From positions 68,987,823-69,051,822 of the forward strand of contig NC_080419.1 in the NCBI RefSeq assembly GCF_029873635.1: a DNA stretch of 64,000 bases, in the 5' to 3' direction. Position numbers and translations under genes: made by a program. This stretch comes from Malania oleifera (lineage: Eukaryota > Streptophyta > Magnoliopsida > Santalales > Ximeniaceae). Positions 56,146 through 64,000 of this stretch are shown piece after piece (position 1 is the first letter of the stretch; every line of letters begins with the position of its first letter). The notes under the pieces were generated by a model that saw nothing but the letters and a program-made list of their open reading frames with translations, did not search any database and had not been told where the DNA came from.

Positions 56146-56397
56146 CAGGAGTGGCTCTTCACAATATGGGGCCCTAGACGAATGATTTAATTTGGGACCC
56201 TTAATATTTTGTTTAATTTTTATTTTTATTTAAAATTAATTTTTCTAAGTAAATCAAATAATTTTAACTGCATTGCATGTGCACTCCACCCACCAAACAC
56301 GTAAATTCCATAAATAATGTTAACATTATTATATTAAAAAAAATTTGGGGGCCCCAAAGGCAAGCACCTCAGTGGCCTTAATGAAGACCCAACCCTG
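56146..56397. mobile_element. hAT-type MITE inside the LINE
   Basis: 252 bp with a perfect 8-bp duplication AATGTAGC (56138-56145 and 56398-56405). Terminal inverted repeats CAGGAGTGGCTCTT and, on the complement, CAGGGTTGGGTCTT. The subterminal GGGGCCC of both ends is also mirrored. No coding capacity. It is a different family from the MITE in the KH gene. Confidence 0.9.
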
Positions 56398-57240
56398 AAT
56401 GTAGCAACTCTCAAGCCAGCAAGATATAATCTTGGATGCTTCTTCAATAAAAGCAATTGGTTTGGAATGGTGAGGGAACCCAAGCATACTAGAAGCCTAT
56501 TTGCTAGAATTTAGTTATAAACTTTCATATATGAGATTTCAGAAAGCGATGAGCTTGAAATTGCTTAGAAAATAGGGTTTTAATCTTGGGGACAAAAACT
56601 AAAAGGGTAACATTAACCTACTTCAAAAACTTAGTGTTTTTTTTTTTTTTAATACTGAGTTAGTAGCATTAATACCATCCTCCTCCATAATATGCCAACA
56701 AAACTATAAAACTCTGCATTGTACACAACCTAGAACTTTGTCCTTTGATAAGGAGCAAACAAATTTTTGAATCTCTTCTCTATCAAAAACAACTTTTCTT
56801 AGTGTAGCTTTAGCATCCTCATAAATTTGAGATCTTTTTTAGGAAGCCGACATTGCTAGTCTTTAAATCTCTTCAAAAGAGTTTAGACTTGTACTTGAAG
56901 AATCAATCATCTAAGTTGAGCCTTAGCTCTTTTTTCATTAATGACCACAAAGAAAAACCTTTTTTTTTTTTTTGGTCCCCAAGTTGAAGCTAGTCCATCC
57001 TTGAGTTTTGTCTTAGCATTTCCTCAATCTTCATCACATTTAAGTAGTCTTGGATCTTCAAATAGACTGCATTGATGTCTAGTTTTCCGACTAAATTGCT
57101 TAAATTGGGCTTGACTAAACTCATTCTTCAACTTTCCAATCTCACTATTAAGAAAGGAAAAGTATTTCTTGTGCAAAGCCTGAAGAGCACATTTAAATAT
57201 GTCAACGCTCTAGGGGTCAATGAGATGATGTGGCACTCAC
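56398..57240 (-). pseudogene. LINE fragment 4 (pre-RT and start of RT), 5' truncated
   Basis: On the minus strand: LQALHKKYFSFLNSEIGKLK near 57180, the segment before RT, RQNSRMD near 57000 (family word KQKSRxDWLxxGDxN), DREEIQKFVCSLSKDK near 56790, and a fingers region near 56560-56410. No endonuclease is recognisable above 57240, so the copy is probably 5' truncated, as is common for LINEs. Stops in all frames. Confidence 0.65.
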
Positions 57241-60200
57241 AAATGAAAAGGGTGAAGAAAGGATGAAAATAAAATAAATGAAGGAAAATAAAATAGGAAG
57301 TGGCGTCACTAATTTATTTTTTTAAGGGAAAAAAAAAAGAAAAAAAACCATAAAAAAAAATAGAGAATAGATGTGGGAGGACATTTGTACATAAAAAAGG
57401 CGATCGCCTAATTATTGGTCATCTAGCATCCCTGTTATCACTTGTTTAAAGAATTATTACCACCATTAAATGTTCGTGTGCTTGAAAATGAAAAAGAAAA
57501 GAAATGAAAAATCAATCTTTCATAAGAGTCTTTCTATTGAAGAGTGTACCTTGTGGCTTTAGATACTCTAGTTTGGAGAATGTTGAGGCTTGCATATCTA
57601 TTTAAGGAGAATGTTAAGAGAAACAAAATTTTCCTCGTCATGTGCATTTCTATTTTTTTTTTTTAACGTCTATTTCGTCCTTGAAATGTGCATCCCCTAC
57701 ACATATCCCAAAAGCACCCCGCCTTTAAAAATCTAGGGTTAGAGACCTTTGCCCTAATGTAAATATTTATAAAATAAACAAAAAAAATGCCCCCAAAAGA
57801 GTTGACTTTTCCTTAACTTACACTCTGGATTAATTTGAACATAGCATTTGTCCTAATTCAATGCAACAACATTTTTAATTAAACTATATGTTTAGATGAG
57901 CTTGCACCTATGAATTTTGACTCATTCTAAAAATGAGCAATACAAAGACAATCCTAAGTATAAGAGTTCAGTCGTATAATAATTATCCCAATGGTCAAAT
58001 CATCTCATCAAGAAATGCAGTTAATTTCAATTTTTGTGTAATTCCAAAAGAAAATAAGAAAAAAAAAAAGGATTACTGAACATAATTCAGATTCGATTTC
58101 CTAATATTTTTGAGATTTTATGACGAAATTAAAACAACGTGAAATTTAATTTATAAATCTAGCACACTAAATTAATGACAAGAAATGTGAGACAAATACA
58201 ATAAGATAGATGATAACAAAATTAAATACCAAACAAAATCCTATGTTTAATCATTCAGGCAAGAAATAAATCCCACGTTTGAAACTTCAAACAAAAAGCT
58301 TAAAAACGATAACTTTACTATGTAACTGAAGCATGCAACCCTAAAAATTTAAATTAAAAAAAAAAAAAAAAACTAAACTTTAACCCAATCAAGAACTTAA
58401 GTGATGATTAAACTAAATCCAACAAAAGATGATAACTTGACTCTTTAACAACTTAAACAATAAACTAAAACACAATAACAACTCAAACTTTAAATAAATT
58501 GAACTTAAGATAAATAAAACCCAACAAAATTTAAATCCTAAAGAAGATTTTTTTACGAGATAAACTCGAACTTTAACAATGAAAAATAACCCAACCAAAA
58601 TTAACTCTAATAATGATATTAAATAAAAAGAGAAAAAAAATAAATTGATTTTAATAATAATAACCCAACAAAAATTTAAAAGTTCAAAACTTTAATTAAA
58701 ATTCAACTGAAAATTAACAATGATTAACCAAAAAATTTTAATGCAATAATAAAAAAAAAAAACTAGAGAAGAAGAGAAGAGAAGAGAGAGAGATAAGAGA
58801 AAGAAGTGTAAGTTAGCTGCTTGGCCAAATAAGGGTGTTGCGTACAACTCTCTGCCTCACACCTGCCTTGCCATGCTTTTGGTCAAATGAACTCTGCGCC
58901 CCTTTACTTCCTCCCGGTTGCCTCCTGCCAATAAAAATAAGAACCTAGCTACCTACCCCCTCTTTTATGCACCCCCAAAAGCAATTTAAAAAAAAAAGAC
59001 ATTTTAATCCCCCAAAAGAAGCCATACTCCCCAGTGCCTTCTTGTGCGGCTACCCTCTCCGTGTCTCTTGCATGGCCGAGTCAAATCATCGGTACATGGG
59101 GTTCTTTTTTTTCATCTCAATTCGGCTCCAGCCGCCCTTCACTTTCAAGCCTAATTTTGACCTTCCTATAGTCCGTATCTCTCAAAACTCAAAACATGAA
59201 AGTTGTATAGAATTTTCTTGGCTTTCCATATCACCATGAATCACCTCAATTAGAATTTTCTTGGATAGGAAAGTTATGCCCAGATGACAAAACAATGTCG
59301 AAATAGTCCATAAAAAAAACATGTGGTAAATTTAGGTCCACTTTCTACCTTTATGCAGCCAGTATCTCTCAAAATGCAAAACATAATAGTTGTAGAGTGT
59401 TTTCTTAGGTTTTTACAGCATTTTGAATCATCTGAATCGGATGTTGTATGAGAGAGTTACACACATATTACAAAACAGTGTCGAAATTGTCCATAATCGC
59501 CCAATTAGCTTCGTTTTTGCACTCAACACCTCAATTTACATCATTTTGTATGCCCAGTTCTCCTTGTTATTGCATGCATGGCCTAAGACATTAAATGCAT
59601 GGTCTCTCCAAATTTTTTAAAAAATTATCTTGTGATAATTAAACATTAATATTCGTAAATTTCTAACAAAAATAGGATAATTATTTTAAAATTATAAAAT
59701 GAGCTCACTGATTAAAATATGAGACATGATTAAGTATTTAAATAAAATAGTGACATTTAATTAATACATTTAAATACTTAATTATGCAACTTTGATGTGT
59801 AATCAAACTTGATTTATTCCTCTTTTTTGTAGGTTTCATTGGGAGTAAGAATTTTTCATTATGAAATAAGAAGAAAATCTATTTTTTATTTTATTTTCTC
59901 TCTATGAAATATTATTAAGAGTGAAAATTTATTCTATTATGGTTAAAATTAATATTTTCAAATGTTAATTATGTCTAAGATCAAATTTTTATTATTTTCT
60001 AAATAATTTTCATTTTCGAAAAAAAAAAAAACTGAACATGAAAAAGGGAGTTTGTTCATTTTTTTTTTTTAATCATTTCCAACTTTGAAATAGGAATACA
60101 AGAACACATTGGGAGAAATTGTTGGATGAATGAAGTAATGTAGAATGGCATGAATTAAGTAATGTGGAATGGCATGGAAGATTTATTGCAAGAGAGATAT

Positions 60201-60388
60201 AGGAAGAAATAGAGAAGGAGGAAAGAAAAGAAGACAGTAGAAGGTGTTAGTCATCCCAGTCAGGACTATAAAGAGTTAGAGGGGAGGGGGTGAACGGACT
60301 CTTTTCGCGGAATATGTATTTTTTTTACAAAATAAAAACTCTTGGTAAGATACAAGAAATTATATCACAATATATATATATATATATA
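57241..60388. other. AT-rich intergenic spacer
   Basis: No gene supported. Poly(A) and poly(T) runs and an AGAGAAGAGAAG tract near 58765-58800. A segment with GTATCTCTCAAAA and GAAAGTTGTATAGAATTTTC near 59175-59280 recurs in diverged form near 59350-59450. The left flank of G3 is a (TA)n run (60370-60388). Confidence 0.55.
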
Positions 60389-61855
60389 TGTCACGGCCCA
60401 AATCTGCAGATGGGCCCTAGGGTGTGATTTAGTAACCTAACCTGCCTCTGTATCATTTAAAACATACATGATACTACACTGAATGAGGGTCCGACCTCGT
60501 GGGGTACATGTACACCCTATAGATATTCACATACACATCACATACATAGCAGAAATGTTCTTTCTAATGTACACAACATACCATACCAGAGTCTAAACAT
60601 AACCAGAGTCTATGCTCCAAAATGCAGTACATACCCTGGGTGTCTACAAAAATCCAACCAAGACAACTAGGTTACAAAATCCGTACTTACATAAGTACTA
60701 TATGTAGCTAACCGAAAACCACACTCCTATTACGCTAGGACTCCAGTGACGGCTACTCGAAGGACCTGAAAAACATTTGGATAATTGGGGTGAGATACCT
60801 CTCAATAAGGAAGAAACATGTTATATCAGTGTGTGACATACAAATGTTATTTCAACATAAAACATAATATGATAGAGTTCTAGTATTTTCACAATCTAGT
60901 TCCATTACATACGATACAAAACATTCGGTCAGTGTCGTCACACTCTTCGGCCGAAACTGGCCGCATTACACGGAGGAACCAATAACCTGGCATTAGCCAA
61001 AGCCCCACAAAGATATCTTTGCTAATATGAACACCCAATAACTTGGAATTATCCGAAGCCCCACAGAGATATCGTTGCTAATATGGTGTCAACTCACACC
61101 CATCGGTGACCAACCGGAACAAACAAGTGATATTTCACACCCTCGAATATAGAGCCAGACACTCTCGCCCACAATATTTAGCCGAGACATGGAATTTCAC
61201 AAAACCTGAAACAATTTGGAACTCATGTTCCTATACCTCTCAACTTACGGTAATTAGCCTTCACAACTATTTTCACAAAACCTGGAACATTTACATATAG
61301 CAGTTTATTCCACACTTATTTGGTATACAAAAAATCATATCGATTTCATTTTGAGAATACAATTTAATACAAATATAGGTACGGTCATCTCAATATCACA
61401 GTTTTATACAACATACGATTTTTCAACAAAAATAGAGATGATACCCGAAACCCCCAAAATTTTCCCAAAACAGTAACTCGAAAGTCTTGCATTTTCACTC
61501 AATAGAATCAAACATACAATTGTAAACTAGTTTACCGATTCTGATTTAAAAAATAACTGATATAAACAGAATCCCCTTACCTTAACCTGAAAACCAAAAC
61601 ACGAGCTCAATGGTTTCAAAAGAATGAACTAAGGTACCAAAACCTAAACAATGAAAAACAATACTTCCTTACAATACTATTCTATATAGGTCTACCGAAA
61701 CGAAAACGAAATCGAACCCTTACCTCAATTTTGGGTCAAAACCCAAAAATCCTTGAAACAAAATTTCGATCCGCTATAAAAGTAGAGATTCTCCTCCTGA
61801 TCCACGTAGCAACGTCGGATTGTTGATTCCGGCAACCGATGACCCGAAATCCTAG

Positions 61856-61880
61856 AGAGAGAGAGTGTGTGTTTGAGTTC

Positions 61881-61940
<60 letters not shown>

Positions 61941-61964
61941 GTGAGAGTGAGAGAGAGAGAGAAA
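61856..61964. repeat. (GA)n microsatellite in G3 LTR
   Basis: About 100 bp of GAGAGA with short breaks (GAGTGTGTGTTTGAG, GTGAGTGAGAG). It lies in the transcribed part of the LTR, downstream of the TATA box on the minus strand. Confidence 0.9.
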
Positions 61965-62030
61965 GAGTTTTGGTTTTCTTCTCAACCAAGCAAGCTAAAA
62001 GATATTTATAAACAAGTTAACCTAGCCAGA

Positions 62031-62210
62031 CTCGTCGACAAGACGACTTTCTCGTCGACAGGCTGCAGAAGGAAGTTCGTCGATGTCGAGGTGGCCTGGT
62101 CGACGAGCCCGAGATTTCAGAATTTCCCAAAATCTCTTGGTATCTCCTCGTCGGCGAGCTACACAAGAGACTTCGTCAACGAGAAAAAAAAGTCTCGTCG
62201 ACGAGCCCTG
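62031..62210 (-). promoter_or_regulatory. CTCGTCGACGAG-type motif array in G3 LTR
   Basis: Copies: CTCGTCGACAAG, CTCGTCGACAGG, TTCGTCGATGTC, TGGTCGACGAGC, CTCGTCGGCGAG, TTCGTCAACGAG and CTCGTCGACGAG. The TATA box at 62003-62010 is about 20 bp downstream on the minus strand. Confidence 0.65.
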
Positions 62211-62286
62211 CTGATTTTTACCCTTTTTAATTTTCCTTGTCTTTTCTTATTTATTTAATACACCTATCTCGAGTTGGGTTCTTACA

Positions 62287-62587
62287 ACTTCCCCTCCTTA
62301 CACAAATTTTGTCCTTGAAATTTGTAATCTCTCATTTACTAACTCAACAACATATTCAAATGCATACCCGACTCTAAAAAGAGTCGGCGGCCACCCACAT
62401 AGTTGCCCCATCCCAAATACATAAATACCCTCATTTATAGAGAAGGAATATCGTGGTTACATACATACACTGTCTCGGAAGCTCACAATATCACACACTC
62501 CCCCAGAGACTAACCACACAACATTACTATAATAGCAGAGTATTACATACTTACATACCCATACCGATCCTGCTATCAAGCTACTAC
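62287..62587 (-). other. G3 polypurine tract and 3' spacer
   Basis: ACTTCCCCTCCTTA touches the LTR (purine-rich on the minus strand). The rest is the non-coding spacer after the polyprotein stop; it shows the uninterrupted form of the site where LTR-D entered G1. Confidence 0.75.
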
Positions 62588-64000
62588 TCAGAACAACTGT
62601 GGATATTTTTGGCGTATTTTCGTCTCCAACTCTTAAGAAGCTTCCTCAACTGCGTGATTCAGCCATAGTACCTTCACTAACGGTATCTCCTTGGTACGCA
62701 GCTTCTGAACTTTACGGTCTAGAATCTGAACGGGTATCTCCTCATACACCAAAGCATCCCTAATCTCTAAAGATTCATAACTAATCACAAGCGACGGATC
62801 TGACACGTACCTCCTCAACATGGATACGTGAAACGTATCATGGATCCTCGAGAGCGCTAGAGGCAGTGCAATCCTGTAGGCCACCGGACCCACTCGTTCC
62901 AGTACCTCAAATTGTTCAATATACCTCGGGCTCATTTTGCCCTTCTTCTCGAACCTTATCACTCCTTTCATCAGAGCGATCCTCAAGAATATCTTACCCC
63001 TCCCCACCTCGAATTCTAACTCACGGCAGCGAACATCCACATAACTCTTCTGCCAACTATAAGCCAATTTAATCCTAACCCTGATCAAACCAACCTTCTC
63101 AGAAGCCTGCTACATGAGTTCGGGCCCCAATTCCTATCGTTAATCGACATCATCCCAATACAAAGGAGATCGACACCTCCGACCATACAATGCCTTGAAC
63201 GATGCCATCCCGATACTAGCCTGGAAGCTATTGTTATAGGTAAATTCCACTAATGGTAGAAACTAAATCCAACTACCACCGAAGTCTAATACACAAGCCC
63301 ATAACATATCCTCCAAGATCTATATCGTCCTATCTGACTGTCCATTATTCTAGGGGTGGAACGTTGTACTGAATGTAACCTTCGTCCCCAGTGCTTCCTA
63401 TAAGCTCTTCCAGAATCGAGAAGTGAATCTTGAGTCTCGATCTGAAATAATGGATACCAGTACCCTGTGCATTTTGACTATCTCCTGCACGTACAGGTCT
63501 ACTAGCCTACTCAAGGAATAGCTAACCTTCATTGGTACAAAGTGAGCAGATTTAGTTAACCTGTCCACGATCACCCAGCCCGTGAAGTGCTGGTGGTAAT
63601 CCGGTGACAAAGTCCATGGAAATATGCTCCATTTTCCACTCCGGAATACTCAATGGCTGCAACGGACCTGTTGGCCTATGATGTTCAGCCTTTACTTGCT
63701 GACACGTTAGAAATTGCTCCACAAATTAAGCAATCTCCTTTTTCATGCCACTCCACCAGAAGGACTCTCGCAAATCCTAATACAACTTCGTACTTCCCGG
63801 ATGTATCATATATAGAGAACGATGTGCCTCCTCCAGAATCGTCCTTCTTATCCCCTTGTCGTTTGGAACACACAGTCTGATTCCAAACCTTAGCAGACCT
63901 CCCTCAGAGATGTTAAAATCTATAGCCAATCCTTGCTGCACTTTACAACCTCAACTGATTCCACATCACTTGCCCGCGTGACTTTAATCCTCTTAAATAA
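62588..64000 (-). pseudogene. G3 integrase and chromodomain-like tail, cut by the window end
   Basis: Minus-strand polyprotein end, stop at 62588-62590. The last 151-codon open piece (63088-62633) reads SWQKSYVDVRCRELEFEV, MKGVIRFEKKGKMSPRYIEQ and the module EIPVQILDRKVQKLRTKEIP; TAA at 62633-62635 stands where tryptophan is normal. Above it the integrase core appears as [19 protein letters not shown] and [13 protein letters not shown] (63540-63400), keeping its first two aspartates. The top of the element, including RT, gag and the 5' LTR, lies beyond 64000. Same family as G1. Confidence 0.85.

Larger units (their letters stand above)
60389..62286 (-). repeat. G3 3' LTR (gypsy, minus strand)
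   Basis: 1898 bp. On the + strand it begins TGTCACGGCCC and ends GGGTTCTTACA, the same termini as G1 in reverse, and it shares the GACCCTCATTC and CACCGATGGGTG-type blocks with G1. A 54-bp subrepeat (CCCAATAACTTGGAATTATC, CCCCACAGAGATATC) occurs twice near 60975-61085. A (GA)n microsatellite fills about 61856-61964. Minus-strand TATA box at 62003-62010. The 5-bp flank TATAT lies in (TA)n, so the duplication cannot be checked. Confidence 0.88.

Noticed and set aside
57241-60388. LINE endonuclease or further LTR element in the AT-rich spacer
   Set aside because: I looked for endonuclease words, LTR ends and primer sites on both strands and found none that could be supported.

Overview
The window is nuclear DNA of a flowering plant, probably a eudicot. 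The evidence is two intron-bearing nuclear genes with plant-type splice sites, AT-rich spacer, and dense plant retrotransposon families (Tekay-like Ty3/gypsy, several Ty1/copia lineages, an L1-type LINE and hAT MITEs). The species cannot be read from the sequence. Only two confident host genes lie in 64 kb, both on the + strand: a tandem KH-domain RNA-binding protein of the FUBP/KHSRP-like type (20359-28274, six coding exons, 691 aa) and mitochondrial ATP synthase subunit g (41778-45340, two coding exons, 122 aa). Exon structure was worked out by hand from splice sites and reading-frame continuity.

Layout. 284-15651 is a three-level nest. A minus-strand long terminal repeat of a SIRE/Maximus-like copia element (LTR-A) is split by a Tekay-like gypsy element G1 (948-14212). 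G1 was itself hit by two more SIRE-like solo LTRs: LTR-C (2775-5058) in its 5' LTR and LTR-D (9734-12063) behind its pol. 15652-17445 holds broken coding remnants that look like an old endogenous pararetrovirus or related retroelement. 17446-19465 is another minus-strand SIRE-like solo LTR (LTR-B). 20.2-28.3 kb is the KH gene; its 4.7-kb last intron carries a 654-bp hAT MITE and a 336-bp tandem duplication. 31.0-40.0 kb is a complete but dead minus-strand gypsy element G2. 40.9-45.4 kb is the ATP synthase g gene. 45.8-57.2 kb is a minus-strand LINE split by two copia elements (46035-51216 and 52365-55922) and a 252-bp hAT MITE (56146-56397). 57.2-60.4 kb is AT-rich spacer. 60389-64000 is the 3' LTR and pol end of a third gypsy element G3, which runs off the window.

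No operon-like or defence system was seen. The most unusual signal is regulatory. In eight LTRs from three gypsy elements and two unrelated copia lineages, a dense array of a short self-complementary motif sits just upstream of the TATA box. Gypsy and Tork-like copia elements share the same core, CTCGTCGACGAG. The SIRE-like LTRs carry three other versions: TTCGGTCGACCGAA, TTCGGTCGCCCGAA and CAGGCGACTGCC. A second general signal is the kind of damage in the element genes: many stops are TAG where the family has glutamine CAG, or TGA for CGA, as expected from deamination of methylated cytosines.
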